Below, piece by piece: positions 46,240 through 55,549 of a stretch of DNA of 64,000 bases (position 1 is its first letter; each line of letters starts with the position of its first letter). The translations under genes and the position numbers were made by a program. The notes beneath the pieces were generated by a model that was not told where the DNA came from, did not search any database, and saw nothing but the letters and a program-made list of their open reading frames with translations. The DNA is from Ciceribacter sichuanensis. Lineage in GTDB: Bacteria > Pseudomonadota > Alphaproteobacteria > Rhizobiales > Rhizobiaceae. The stretch spans positions 620,001 to 684,000 of the forward strand of contig NZ_JAMXLX010000002.1 of assembly GCF_024055605.1 (NCBI RefSeq). The letters are read 5' to 3'.

Positions 46240-46252
46240 TTTGTAATACAAA
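46240..46252. promoter_or_regulatory. Palindromic operator of the toxin-antitoxin pair
   Basis: TTTGTAATACAAA is a perfect 6+1+6 palindrome just upstream of the antitoxin ribosome site. Position and symmetry suit binding of the ribbon-helix-helix antitoxin for autoregulation. Confidence 0.55.
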
Positions 46253-46318
46253 ATAGCGCGCCTGACCGGGAAGGTCAAACGCGCTGTAGGACCGGTGGCA
46301 GAGGTGAAGAGATACGCA

Positions 46319-47068
46319 CTACTCCGCAAGCGTCAGGATGATCGGGCCGTTGCGGGTGACGACAACGGTGTGTTCGAACTGCACCGTCGGCGCCTTGGGT
46401 TCGCTGAAGAGCGTCCACGGATCATCGCCATCCTCGGCCCACAGGCCGCCGATCGAAAGAAACGGCTCGACGGTGAAGACCAGTCCCTCCTCCATGATCC
46501 GCGTCTCGTCCGGATCCGGCCAGGTCGCAAGCTCCTTCGGCTCCTCGTGCAGCGAATGGCCGATGCCATGGCTCGCAAGGTTCTGGATCAGCGTGTAGCG
46601 GTTCTTCTTCGCGAATGTGCCGATGGCATTGCCGATATTGGCCATGGGCTGGCCGGTGCGGACCTGGTTGAGCCCGACCCACATCGCCCGCTTGCCGTCG
46701 CGCACCAGCCGCTCGAGCTTCGGGGTGACCGGCGGCACGATGAAGGACGATCCGGTATCGCCGAAGAAGCCTGCCTTCTCGCCGGAAACGTCGATATTGA
46801 CGAGATCGCCGGCGAGGATCTTGCGGTCGCCCGGAATGCCGTGGGCGACTTCCTCGTTGACGCTGATGCAGGTGGCGCCCGGAAACTGGTAACAGAGTTC
46901 CGGCGCCGACTGCGCGCCGGCGTCTTCCAGAACCTTGCGGCCGATCTGGTCGAGTTCCCGCGTCGTGATACCCGGCTCCAGCGCCGCAGCCATGGTCTTG
47001 ACCGCCACCGCACAGATATGGCCGATCTCCTTGAGGCGGGTCAGGTCGTCGTCGCTGGATACAATCAT
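46319..47068 (-). CDS. map: Type I methionine aminopeptidase
   Basis: 249 residues. It removes the initiator methionine from nascent proteins. All five metal ligands are visible: D in VNIDVSG, D in FGDTGSSF, H in SHGIGHSLHEEP, E in FTVEPFLSIGG and E in QFEHTVVV. The N-terminal CISVNEEVAHGIP motif with its substrate-binding histidine is present. Rhizobia often carry more than one map; this one is not linked to secY, so it may be a second copy. Confidence 0.95.
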   Translation of the reverse strand: MIVSSDDDLTRLKEIGHICAVAVKTMAAALEPGITTRELDQIGRKVLEDAGAQSAPELCYQFPGATCISVNEEVAHGIPGDRKILAGDLVNIDVSGEKAGFFGDTGSSFIVPPVTPKLERLVRDGKRAMWVGLNQVRTGQPMANIGNAIGTFAKKNRYTLIQNLASHGIGHSLHEEPKELATWPDPDETRIMEEGLVFTVEPFLSIGGLWAEDGDDPWTLFSEPKAPTVQFEHTVVVTRNGPIILTLAE

Positions 47069-47122
47069 CGCTCGTCTTTCGGGCCGAAGGCCCTGTCTTG
47101 TCGCAAAGGGGATGCGGGGTGC

Positions 47123-48169
47123 TTACGCCCCCGCTTCCGACGGGGTCAATGCCTTTCGCACCAGAGGCGCGACTTTTGTGCCGTAAAGCTCGATGCCGCG
47201 CATGATGTCCTTATGCGGCATCGGGCCGATCGCCATCTGCAGCATGAAGCGGGTATTGCCGAAGAGCTTGTGGTTGGCGACGATCTTTTCCGCAACGGTT
47301 TCCGGATCGCCGACGAACAGCGCCCCTTCCGGCCCGCGCGACATGTCGAAATGGGCGCGGCTTGTCGGTCCCCAGCCACGCTCGCGGCCGATTCGGTTCA
47401 TCACGATCGCCTGCGGCTCGTAGAAAGTGTCGGCCGCCTTCTCGGTCGTGTCGGCAACGAAGCCGTGCACGTTGATAGAACTCTTCAGCGTCTTCGGATC
47501 GAGGCCCGCCTTGGTTGCGCTCTGGCGGTAGAGATCGAAGAGCGGCGCGAAACGCCGGGGTTCGCCGCCGATGATGGCCAGCGCCAGCGGCAGGCCGAGA
47601 TAGCCGGCCCGTGCCGCTGATTGCGGCGTGCCGCCAATGGCGATCCATAGCGGCAACGGATCCTGCAACGGACGCGGATAGACGCCACGCCCGGCAATCG
47701 GCTTGCGCGTCTCGCCCTCCCAGGTCACCACCTCGTTTTCGCGGATCTCTCCGAGCAGTTGCAGCTTCTCTGCAAACAGCAGGTCGTAATCCTCGAGGTC
47801 ATAGCCGAACAGCGGAAAGCTCTCGATGAAAGACCCCCGTCCCGCCATGATCTCGGCGCGGCCGTTCGACAACAGGTCGACAGTGGCGAACTGCTGGAAG
47901 ACGCGGACAGGATCGTCGGAGGAAAGCACTGTGACGGCGCTCGTCAGGCGAATGTTCTTTGTCTTGACGGCAGCAGCGGCAAGAATGGTGGATGGCGACG
48001 ACGCCATGTAATCGGGACGATGGTGTTCGCCAAGACCGAAGACATCGAGACCCACTTCGTCGGCCAGCTGAATTTCCTCCAGCAGATCGTCGACACGGCG
48101 CTTGGCTTCCGCGCCCTTGTTGGCGGCATTCGGATCGACGTCCGCGAAGGTATAAAGTCCGAGTTCCAT
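47123..48169 (-). CDS. LLM-class flavin-dependent monooxygenase
   Basis: 348 residues of the bacterial luciferase-like family, similar to Agrobacterium Atu2307-type proteins ([78 protein letters not shown]). It would use FMNH2 from a separate reductase to oxidise an unknown substrate. The strong GGGAGATCGTC ribosome site supports the start. The 232 bases upstream to bdhA hold divergent promoters and no gene. Confidence 0.88.
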   Translation of the reverse strand: MELGLYTFADVDPNAANKGAEAKRRVDDLLEEIQLADEVGLDVFGLGEHHRPDYMASSPSTILAAAAVKTKNIRLTSAVTVLSSDDPVRVFQQFATVDLLSNGRAEIMAGRGSFIESFPLFGYDLEDYDLLFAEKLQLLGEIRENEVVTWEGETRKPIAGRGVYPRPLQDPLPLWIAIGGTPQSAARAGYLGLPLALAIIGGEPRRFAPLFDLYRQSATKAGLDPKTLKSSINVHGFVADTTEKAADTFYEPQAIVMNRIGRERGWGPTSRAHFDMSRGPEGALFVGDPETVAEKIVANHKLFGNTRFMLQMAIGPMPHKDIMRGIELYGTKVAPLVRKALTPSEAGA

Positions 48170-48401
48170 GACGATCTCCCGTTGAAGTCACGACACAAAT
48201 AGAGATCGGAAGGGACAAGGGCAAATCACCGGAAAGACAACACAGTGTTCGCTCGCAAGCGGGTGGACGTTCCGGCCCATTGCAAAAAAGACAACGGGCT
48301 GACCTCCAAAAACGCGATTGCCAGCACGCTCGGTTTGCGCGTAACTTTTCATCATCTTTTGCGGCGCAGCAGAACGCCGGTTTTATGTGGGAGAGGTAAA
48401 G

Positions 48402-49175
48402 ATGGGCAGAACAGTCGTCGTCACGGGCTCGACCAGCGGCATCGGCCTTGCAATTGCAAAAGCCTTTGCGGCGGAAGGCGATAACGTCGTCATCAACGGT
48501 TTCGGCGACGCGGCCGAGATCGAGACGATCCGCAAGGGTCTCGAAGCGCAGGGCGGACGCGCCATCTATCATGGCGCAGACATGACGAAGCCCGCCGAGA
48601 TCCGCGACCTGATGGCGACCGCTGCCCGCGAGTTCGGCATGGTCGAGGTGCTCGTCAACAATGCCGGCATCCAGCATGTCTCCCCGGTCGAGGATTTTCC
48701 GGAACACAAGTGGGACCAGATCATCGCGATCAATCTCAACAGCTCCTTCCACACCATCCGCGCCGCCGTTCCGGCAATGAAGGCAAAACGCCACGGCCGC
48801 ATCATCAACGTCGCGTCCGCCCACGGCCTGATCGCCTCGCCCTTCAAATCGGCCTATGTGGCTGCAAAACATGGTATCATGGGCCTCACGAAGAGCGTGG
48901 CGCTGGAGCTTGCCGAATTCGGCGTGACCGCGAACGCCATCTGCCCGGGCTATGTGCTGACGCCGCTGGTGGAAAAGCAGATCCCCGACACGGCCAAGGC
49001 CCGCGGCATCACGGAGGAACAGGTGAAATCCGAGGTCATGCTGAAATTCCAGCCGACCAAGGAATTCGTCGCAGTCGAGGAGGTCGCAGCCACCGCGCTG
49101 TTCCTCGCAAGCGACGCGGCAAAACAGATCACCGGCACGCATATCTCGATCGATGGCGGCTGGACCGCACAGTAA
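48402..49175 (+). CDS. bdhA: 3-hydroxybutyrate dehydrogenase
   Basis: 257 residues of the short-chain dehydrogenase family. It oxidises D-3-hydroxybutyrate to acetoacetate with NAD, a step in polyhydroxybutyrate breakdown. Seen: TGSTSGIGLAIAK nucleotide loop, NNAG, catalytic S/Y/K in VASAHGLIAS and YVAAKHG, and the BdhA-specific ICPGYVLTPLVEKQI and HISIDGGWTAQ. The ATG at 48402 follows GGGAGAGGTAAA. It heads bdhA-xdhA-xdhB-xdhC, the arrangement reported for Sinorhizobium meliloti. Confidence 0.94.
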   Translation: MGRTVVVTGSTSGIGLAIAKAFAAEGDNVVINGFGDAAEIETIRKGLEAQGGRAIYHGADMTKPAEIRDLMATAAREFGMVEVLVNNAGIQHVSPVEDFPEHKWDQIIAINLNSSFHTIRAAVPAMKAKRHGRIINVASAHGLIASPFKSAYVAAKHGIMGLTKSVALELAEFGVTANAICPGYVLTPLVEKQIPDTAKARGITEEQVKSEVMLKFQPTKEFVAVEEVAATALFLASDAAKQITGTHISIDGGWTAQ

Positions 49176-49235
49176 AGCGGCACGCGATACCAGAGGGAAA
49201 ATCGGGGCGAATGCCCCGCAATAAAAAGGCGCTCA

Positions 49236-50705
49236 ATGACCGACAGCATCCGCTTTATCCTGAATGGCGAGGACATCGCCCTTTCGAGCTTCGAGCCGAC
49301 CGAAACGCTTCTCGATTTCCTGCGCCTCAAACGCCGGATGACGGGCACCAAGGAAGGTTGCGCCGAAGGCGATTGCGGCGCCTGCACGGTGCTGGTCGGC
49401 CGTCTCGTCCATGGCAAGCTGACCTATGAGACGGTGAATGCCTGCATCCGCTTTATCGGCTCGCTCAACGCCACCCATGTGGTGACCGTCGAGCATCTGG
49501 CCGCAGCCGACGGTCAGCTTCACCCCGTCCAGCAGGCCATGGTCGACTGTCACGGCTCGCAATGCGGCTTCTGCACGCCGGGCTTCGTCATGTCGCTCTA
49601 CGGTCTGTGGCTGAGCAATTCCAACCCGTCCCGCGCCGAGATCGAACGAGCGCTGCAGGGCAATCTCTGTCGCTGCACGGGTTACGAGCCGATCGTCAAG
49701 GCGGCCGAACTTGTGTCGCGCACCCGGCCAAGCTCGCTCTTCGACCCGCTGGAGCGCGACCGCGCCAGCATCATGGCGCGCCTGTGGAACCTGCAGACGG
49801 CCGAGACGATCACCATCGTCAAGGACGACCGTCGCCTCATCGTGCCGGGTTCGGTCGCAGCGCTCGCCGATATCCTTGCGGAGGAACCCAAGGCGACCGT
49901 GGTTGCCGGCGCGACCGATGTCGGCCTCTGGGTGACCAAGCAGATGCGGTCGATCAACCCCGTGGTCTTCATCAATCATCTCGCGGACCTGCAGACCGTT
50001 ACCGTCGACGGCAAGGGCATCACGCTTGGCGCCGGCGTCAGCTATGCGCAGGGTTTTCAGACGCTGCGCAAGGAAATCCCCGCCTTCGGCCGTCTGATCG
50101 AACGCATCGGCGGCCAGCAGGTGCGCAACATGGGCACCATCGGCGGCAATGTCGCCAACGGCTCGCCGATCGGCGACACGCCGCCCGCCCTGATAGCGCT
50201 TGGCGCAAAAGTCAGGCTGCGCTCCGCCGCCGGCAGCCGGGAACTGCTGCTCGAGGATTTCTTCATCGACTACGGCAAGCAGGATCGCCGCACCGGCGAA
50301 TTCGTCGAGAGCATTTTCGTGCCCCGGCCGGAAGCCGATGCCCACTATGCGGTCTACAAGATCTCCAAGCGGCGCGACGAGGATATCTCCGCTCTCTGCG
50401 GCGCTTTCCATCTCTCGCTCGCCGCCGATGGCAGCGTGTCCGGTATTCGCATCGCCTTCGGCGGCATGGCCGCAACCCCGAAACGCGCCCGCGCGGTGGA
50501 GGCCGCTCTCTTCGGCAAGCCCTGGACGCAAGCGACCGTCACCGAGGCCCGCGATGCCTTCGACCAGGACTACAAGCCGCTTACCGACTGGCGCGCCACG
50601 GCCGACTATCGCCAGCTCACGGCAAAGAACCTCTTGACCCGGTTCTTCCTGGAAACATCGGGAACGCCGCAGGAACTCCAGCGTTTCGAGCGGGAGGAAG
50701 CGTGA
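49236..50705 (+). CDS. xdhA: Xanthine dehydrogenase small subunit (2Fe-2S and FAD)
   Basis: 489 residues. The first [2Fe-2S] cluster uses C42, C47, C50 (GCAEGDCGAC) and C70; the second uses C110, C113, C145 and C147 (CGFC ... CRC). An FAD domain follows (ATVVAGATDVGLWVTKQM, QVRNMGTIGGNVANGSPIGDTPPALIALGA). With XdhB it oxidises hypoxanthine and xanthine to urate, passing electrons to NAD. It starts 61 bases after bdhA. Confidence 0.96.
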   Translation: MTDSIRFILNGEDIALSSFEPTETLLDFLRLKRRMTGTKEGCAEGDCGACTVLVGRLVHGKLTYETVNACIRFIGSLNATHVVTVEHLAAADGQLHPVQQAMVDCHGSQCGFCTPGFVMSLYGLWLSNSNPSRAEIERALQGNLCRCTGYEPIVKAAELVSRTRPSSLFDPLERDRASIMARLWNLQTAETITIVKDDRRLIVPGSVAALADILAEEPKATVVAGATDVGLWVTKQMRSINPVVFINHLADLQTVTVDGKGITLGAGVSYAQGFQTLRKEIPAFGRLIERIGGQQVRNMGTIGGNVANGSPIGDTPPALIALGAKVRLRSAAGSRELLLEDFFIDYGKQDRRTGEFVESIFVPRPEADAHYAVYKISKRRDEDISALCGAFHLSLAADGSVSGIRIAFGGMAATPKRARAVEAALFGKPWTQATVTEARDAFDQDYKPLTDWRATADYRQLTAKNLLTRFFLETSGTPQELQRFEREEA

Positions 50706-50727
50706 TGAGGAACCGCCTTGTCGATTT

Positions 50728-50839
50728 GCCCCTCACCCTGCCCCTCTCCCCGCAGGCAGGGAGAGGGAATGCAGACGTCGCGGCATCTCCCTTCTCCCCG
50801 TTTCCACGGGGAGAAGGTGCCGGCAGGCGGATGAGGGGC
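50728..50839. repeat. Mosaic palindromic repeat between xdhA and xdhB
   Basis: A 112-base element bounded by inverted GCCCCTCA / TGAGGGGC. It contains two hairpins: CCCTCTCCC...GGGAGAGGG (50742-50767) and a perfect 12-bp stem CCTTCTCCCCGT / ACGGGGAGAAGG with a TTCC loop (50790-50817). It is a typical dispersed rhizobial repeat, here inserted within an operon. Confidence 0.8.
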
Positions 50840-50866
50840 AGGAACGCGGACGCAGGAATTTGACCC

Positions 50867-53203
50867 ATGGATAAGGCGAGCTACGAACTCTACAAATATA
50901 TCAACGGCCCGATGCACCAGCCGCTGCGCCATGATTCAGCTCATAAGCATGTCAGCGGAAGTGCCGAATATATCGACGATATTCCCGAACCTGCTGGCCT
51001 TCTGCATGGCGCGCTCGGCATGGCGGATCGCGCGCACGCGGAAATCGTCTCGATGGATCTTTCCGCGGTCAAGGCCTATCCGGGCGTCGTCTGTGTACTG
51101 ACCGGAAAGGATGTACCCGGCGTCAACGACGTCTCATCCGGCGGACATCACGACGAGCCGCTGCTGGCTGAAACGAAGGTGGAATTCCACGGCCAGCCGA
51201 TCTTCGCCGTCATCGCCGAAACGCGTGACGCCGCCCGCCGCGCCGCGCGCCTCGCCAAGGTCGAATACAACGATCTGCCCTTCTGGACCGATGTCGATGG
51301 CGCTCTTGAAAACGGCGCTCCGCTTGTCACCTCCGGCATGACGCTGAAACGCGGCGAGCCGGAAGAGGAACTCGCCAAGGCCGAGCATCGTATTAAGGGC
51401 ACGATGCGGATCGGTGGGCAGGAGCATTTCTATCTCGAAAGCCACATCGCGCTCGCGGTTCCCGGCGAGGACGAGGATGTGACCGTCTGGTCCTCCACCC
51501 AGCACCCCTCGGAAGTGCAGCACATCGTCGGCCATGTGCTCGACATTCCCTCCCACGCGATCACGGTCAACGTGCGCCGCATGGGCGGCGGTTTCGGCGG
51601 CAAGGAAACCCAGGGCAACCAGTTCGCCGCCCTTGCGGCGCTTGCCGCCAAGAAGCTCAACCGCGCCGTCAAGTTCCGTCCCGACCGGGACGAGGACATG
51701 ACCATGACCGGCAAACGCCACGACTTCCGCATGGATTACGACGTCGCCTTCGACAAAGAGGGACGCCTTCATGCGATGGTCGCCAACTTCGCCGCCCGCG
51801 GCGGTTATTCGGCCGACCTCTCAGGCCCCGTCACCGACCGCGCGCTCTTTCACGCGGATTCGAGCTATTTCTATCCGCATGTGAAACTCACCTCTCAACC
51901 GCTTAAAACCCATACGGTTTCCAACACCGCCTATCGCGGTTTCGGCGGTCCGCAGGGCATGCTGGGCGGCGAGCGCATCATCGAGGAAATCGCCTATGCG
52001 CTCGGCAAGGACCCGCTCGAAATCCGCAAGGCAAACTTCTACGGCGACCTCGGCTCGGACCGGGTGTTGACCCCCTATCACCAGACGGTCGAAGACAATA
52101 TCATCGCCCGCGTGGTGGAGGAGCTTGAGACATCCTGCGACTATCAGGCACGGCGCAAGGCGATCATCGAGTTCAACAGGACAAGCCCGATCATCAGGAA
52201 GGGCATCGCGCTGACCCCGGTGAAGTTCGGCATTTCCTTCACGCTGACCGCCTTCAACCAGGCCGGCGCGCTGGTGCATGTCTATCAGGACGGCTCGATC
52301 CACCTGAACCATGGCGGCACCGAAATGGGTCAGGGGCTCTACACCAAGGTGGCGCAGGTCATCGCCGACAGCTTCCAGGTGGATGTCGAGCGGGTGAAGA
52401 TCACCGCGACCACCACCGGCAAGGTGCCGAACACTTCGGCCACCGCCGCCTCTTCCGGCACCGACCTCAACGGCATGGCCGCCTATGACGCCGCCCGCCA
52501 GATCAAGGAACGCCTCGTCGCCTTCGCGGTCGAGAAATTCGAAGTGCCGCCGGACGAGGTGGAATTCCTGCCGAACCGCGTGCGCGTCGGATCGAAGGAA
52601 ATCCCCTTCCCGGATTTCGTCCGTCAGGCCTATTTCGCCCGCGTCCAGCTTTCGGCGGCGGGCTTCTACAAGACGCCGAAGATCCACTGGGATCGCGCCG
52701 CCGGCCGCGGCACGCCCTTTTACTACTTCGCCTATGGCGCCTCCTGCTCGGAAGTCTCCATCGACACGCTGACCGGCGAATACCTGATGGACCGCACCGA
52801 CATCCTGCACGACGTCGGCAAGTCGCTCAACCCGGCGATCGACATCGGCCAGATCGAGGGCGGCTTCGTGCAGGGCATGGGCTGGCTGACGACGGAAGAA
52901 CTGTGGTGGGACGGCAAGGGCAGGCTGCGGACGCATGCGCCCTCCACCTACAAGATCCCGCTCGCCTCCGACCGGCCGAAGATCTTCAACACCCGGCTTG
53001 CCGAATGGTCCGAAAACGCCGAACCCACCATCGGCCGCTCCAAGGCCGTTGGCGAACCGCCTTTCATGCTGGCGATCTCCGTGCTGGAAGCGCTCTCCAT
53101 GGCTGTCGCAAGCGTCGCCGACTACAAGGTCTGCCCCCGTCTCGACGCGCCGGCAACGCCGGAGCGGGTGTTGATGGCGGTGGAGAGGTTGAAGGCGATC
53201 TAG
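50867..53203 (+). CDS. xdhB: Xanthine dehydrogenase large subunit (molybdopterin-binding)
   Basis: 778 residues, the usual XdhB length. The molybdenum cofactor domains show HVSGSAEYIDDIPEP at the N-terminus, VNVRRMGGGFGGKETQ, the substrate-site arginine region VSNTAYRGFGGPQGM, GGTEMGQGLYTKVAQV and the catalytic glutamate in GRSKAVGEPPFMLA near the C-terminus. It hydroxylates hypoxanthine and xanthine to urate in the cytoplasm. The ATG at 50867 follows an AGGAATTTGACCC ribosome site. It is separated from xdhA by a palindromic repeat. Confidence 0.97.
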   Translation: MDKASYELYKYINGPMHQPLRHDSAHKHVSGSAEYIDDIPEPAGLLHGALGMADRAHAEIVSMDLSAVKAYPGVVCVLTGKDVPGVNDVSSGGHHDEPLLAETKVEFHGQPIFAVIAETRDAARRAARLAKVEYNDLPFWTDVDGALENGAPLVTSGMTLKRGEPEEELAKAEHRIKGTMRIGGQEHFYLESHIALAVPGEDEDVTVWSSTQHPSEVQHIVGHVLDIPSHAITVNVRRMGGGFGGKETQGNQFAALAALAAKKLNRAVKFRPDRDEDMTMTGKRHDFRMDYDVAFDKEGRLHAMVANFAARGGYSADLSGPVTDRALFHADSSYFYPHVKLTSQPLKTHTVSNTAYRGFGGPQGMLGGERIIEEIAYALGKDPLEIRKANFYGDLGSDRVLTPYHQTVEDNIIARVVEELETSCDYQARRKAIIEFNRTSPIIRKGIALTPVKFGISFTLTAFNQAGALVHVYQDGSIHLNHGGTEMGQGLYTKVAQVIADSFQVDVERVKITATTTGKVPNTSATAASSGTDLNGMAAYDAARQIKERLVAFAVEKFEVPPDEVEFLPNRVRVGSKEIPFPDFVRQAYFARVQLSAAGFYKTPKIHWDRAAGRGTPFYYFAYGASCSEVSIDTLTGEYLMDRTDILHDVGKSLNPAIDIGQIEGGFVQGMGWLTTEELWWDGKGRLRTHAPSTYKIPLASDRPKIFNTRLAEWSENAEPTIGRSKAVGEPPFMLAISVLEALSMAVASVADYKVCPRLDAPATPERVLMAVERLKAI

Positions 53204-53214
53204 GAGATGTTGTC

Positions 53215-53462
53215 TTCGAGAGGAATCCCCCTCTGGCCTGCCGGCCATCTCCCCCACAAGGTTGGAGAGACCTGGAGGAAATCTCTTGTTCACATCCAGA
53301 GGGACGCAAACAAGCAGCTCTCGCGTGGCAAAACTTGGAGGGGAGCAGCCTCACGTACGACCTCCCCCTTTGAGGGGGGTGAGGAGCGGTCCGCGCAGCG
53401 GAGCAATCGATCCAGTGAATCGATTGCAGCGACGAACGCCGGCAGGGCGGAGGGGGGTAGCC
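53215..53462. repeat. Composite repeat-rich spacer between xdhB and xdhC
   Basis: The 263-base spacer carries fragments of dispersed rhizobial repeats: CCCCTCTGGCCTGCCGGCCATC with a GGCCtgcCGGCC hairpin, and CAATCGAT / ATCGATTG (53404-53426) within a GAGCGGTCCGCGCAGCGGAG context. No gene was found. These hairpins may affect how much xdhC is made relative to xdhB. Confidence 0.65.
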
Positions 53463-53466
53463 CCGC

Positions 53467-54318
53467 ATGAACCAAAGACAGTCTCTCCCTGCCTTCCTCG
53501 CCGCACACCCGAAGGCCGTCCTCGTCGAAGTTGCCGAAGCAAAGGGCTCGACTCCGCGGGAAGCCGGCGCCTTCATGGTCGTGGCCGATGGCGGGTCGTT
53601 CGGCACCATCGGCGGCGGTCATCTGGAATACATCGCCATCGACCACGCTCGCGCGATGCTTGCGGGCAAGGCGGCCGACGAGACGCTGGATATCCCGCTC
53701 GGACCGGAAATCGGTCAATGCTGTGGCGGCCGCACGCTGCTGCGTTTCACCCGGATCGATGAGACGGTTACCGAAAGGCTCCTGCGGCAATCATCGAGCG
53801 AACAGCAGGCCTTTCCCGATGTCTTCCTCTTCGGCGCCGGCCATGTCGGACTTGCTCTGGCGACGGCACTTGCGCCCCTGCCCTTCAACGTGACGGTGGT
53901 GGAGACCCGCCAGATCGAGCCCGGAGCTCTGCCCGAGACGATCACGTTTCGCCATGTCCCAATGCCGGAGACCGAGGTCGAGGCCATTCGCCCAGGTGGC
54001 GCGGCCGTCATCCTCACCCATGACCACGCGCTTGATTTCCTGATTGCCCGGCAGGCGCTTGCCCGCGACGATCTCGCCTATACCGGCATGATCGGGTCGG
54101 CGACCAAGCGGGCCACCTTCTCCCGCTGGCTGATGCGCGAGGGCGGCGAAGCCGCATGGCTCAATCGACTGACGCTGCCGGTCGGCGGCGACACGGTGAA
54201 GGACAAGCGGCCGGCAGTCATCGCAGCGCTGGTTACGGCGGAACTCGTCACCCGATTGCTCGGGGCCAGGCAGGCGAAATCTTCCACCCGTCAGGACGAG
54301 CGCGTCCTCGGCCGGTAA
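53467..54318 (+). CDS. xdhC: Xanthine dehydrogenase accessory protein XdhC
   Basis: 283 residues. It binds and sulfurates the molybdenum cofactor and inserts it into XdhB. The N-terminal XdhC/CoxI domain (LVEVAEAKGSTPREAGAFMVV, GTIGGGHLEY, IGQCCGGRTLLRF) precedes a Rossmann-like domain (VFLFGAGHVGLALATAL, ILTHDHALDFLIARQAL, YTGMIGSATKRATF). CC in GQCCGG is the conserved cysteine site. Its end overlaps the convergent DUF1127 gene by 28 bases. Confidence 0.95.
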   Translation: MNQRQSLPAFLAAHPKAVLVEVAEAKGSTPREAGAFMVVADGGSFGTIGGGHLEYIAIDHARAMLAGKAADETLDIPLGPEIGQCCGGRTLLRFTRIDETVTERLLRQSSSEQQAFPDVFLFGAGHVGLALATALAPLPFNVTVVETRQIEPGALPETITFRHVPMPETEVEAIRPGGAAVILTHDHALDFLIARQALARDDLAYTGMIGSATKRATFSRWLMREGGEAAWLNRLTLPVGGDTVKDKRPAVIAALVTAELVTRLLGARQAKSSTRQDERVLGR

Positions 54319-54521
54319 GGACGACGGTTCGAAAGCAGCCGGTCGGCCTCCCGACGATCCGCGATCATCCAATCCTTCTCCAGCCCCACATCTCGCAACA
54401 GGCCGTCCGGCAGATCCTCGATGGACATGCGTCCGCCGGAAAGGAGACGCCGGAAAAAACGGTAGACCGAAGCGAATACATGGCTCCCGGGAAGGAATAC
54501 CAGTCGAATCGCGGACAGCAT
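54291..54521 (-). CDS. DUF1127 small protein, module 1
   Basis: 76 residues. The C-terminal half carries the DUF1127 signature (LPDGLLRDVGLEKDW) with flanking arginines. Members are small basic proteins that in Rhizobiaceae affect phosphate, carbon and RNA metabolism. The ATG at 54521 has a perfect GGAGG 5 bases upstream. It is divergent from a LysR gene across 110 bases. The same pairing recurs 1.2 kb on. Confidence 0.8.
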   Translation of the reverse strand: MLSAIRLVFLPGSHVFASVYRFFRRLLSGGRMSIEDLPDGLLRDVGLEKDWMIADRREADRLLSNRRPYRPRTRSS

Positions 54522-54631
54522 GGTCGCCTCCACATGCGAAATGTTCTGTTGATGCATGTCGCAATAAATGCCGTTGATTTCCGGGAAATTCCAATTCAAT
54601 CTCGGCGAAACACCATAAAGAGAGCTTATCG

Positions 54632-55549
54632 ATGAAGCTGTCGCGCCAATTTCCACTGAATGCTCTGCGAGTCTTCGAGACCGTCGCCCGGCTTGGCAAT
54701 TTCACCCGCGCCGGGGAGGAGCTGGGCATGACCCAGACGGCCGTCAGCTACCAGATCAAGATTCTGGAGGAGAATATCGGAGAAGCACTTTTTGTGCGCC
54801 AGCCACGGCAGGTGGTTTTGACCGAAACCGGCAGCCGCATGCTCCCGAAGGTCAGTGAAGGGTTCGTGCTGCTCAACGACGCCGTCAATCAGGCCCGGCG
54901 CAGCCGCGACGAAATTCTGGAAATCCATTCGACGCCAACCTTCGCTTCTCACTGGTTGGCCCGAAATCTTGGCACCTTCCAGCTCGAATATCCGCACATC
55001 GCCGTCCGTCTGCAACGTGGTACGCAATTGACCGATTTCAACCGTGAGCCTGCCGATGTCGCGATCCGAATCGGCATTGATCCATGGCAGGGGCTGGTAT
55101 GCCACCCGCTCATCCGGCTTTTCTACACGCCCATGCTCAGCCCGCGCCTCGCTGAAAGCATCGGCGGTATAAGCCAACCGGCCGACCTCCTGAAACTGCC
55201 GCTGATCTCCGACGACGACAGGTGGAAGGTGTGGTTCGCCGCGGCCGGCGTCGATGCCTCGCAGAGCAACACGCAAAAGCTGGATGCCTTCGGCGCGCTC
55301 GACCTCGAGGCGGGAGCAGCACTCGCCGGTCACGGCGTGGCGATGCTCAGCCCCTTCTACGTGCAGGACGAACTGGCGTCCGGCCGCCTGATACAGCCCT
55401 TCGACCTCAGTTGGACGGACGAGAAAATCTACTGGCTCGTCTATCCGCATGGACGGCGCAACCTGCCCAAGATCCGCGCCTTTCAGGCATGGCTCATGGC
55501 CGCATTGCCTGTGTCGTCAGAGATAGCGCGGCGGCCAGCCGACGCCTGA
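54632..55549 (+). CDS. LysR-family regulator (GcvA-like), module 1
   Basis: 305 residues. The N-terminal helix-turn-helix (LNALRVFETVARLGNFTRAGEELGMTQTAVSYQIKILEENIG) is that of the GcvA-like LysR subgroup; the rest is a type 2 periplasmic-binding-like effector domain. It lies between xdhC and puuD and could respond to a purine intermediate, but this is inference from position. It is very similar to the next LysR protein. Its stop overlaps the DUF1127 gene of module 2 by 33 bases. Confidence 0.9.
   Translation: MKLSRQFPLNALRVFETVARLGNFTRAGEELGMTQTAVSYQIKILEENIGEALFVRQPRQVVLTETGSRMLPKVSEGFVLLNDAVNQARRSRDEILEIHSTPTFASHWLARNLGTFQLEYPHIAVRLQRGTQLTDFNREPADVAIRIGIDPWQGLVCHPLIRLFYTPMLSPRLAESIGGISQPADLLKLPLISDDDRWKVWFAAAGVDASQSNTQKLDAFGALDLEAGAALAGHGVAMLSPFYVQDELASGRLIQPFDLSWTDEKIYWLVYPHGRRNLPKIRAFQAWLMAALPVSSEIARRPADA

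Noticed and set aside
50728..53462. Insertion sequence or CRISPR remnants in the xdh spacers
   Set aside because: There is no transposase fragment, no target duplication and no regularly spaced direct repeats; the hairpins fit dispersed rhizobial palindromic repeats.
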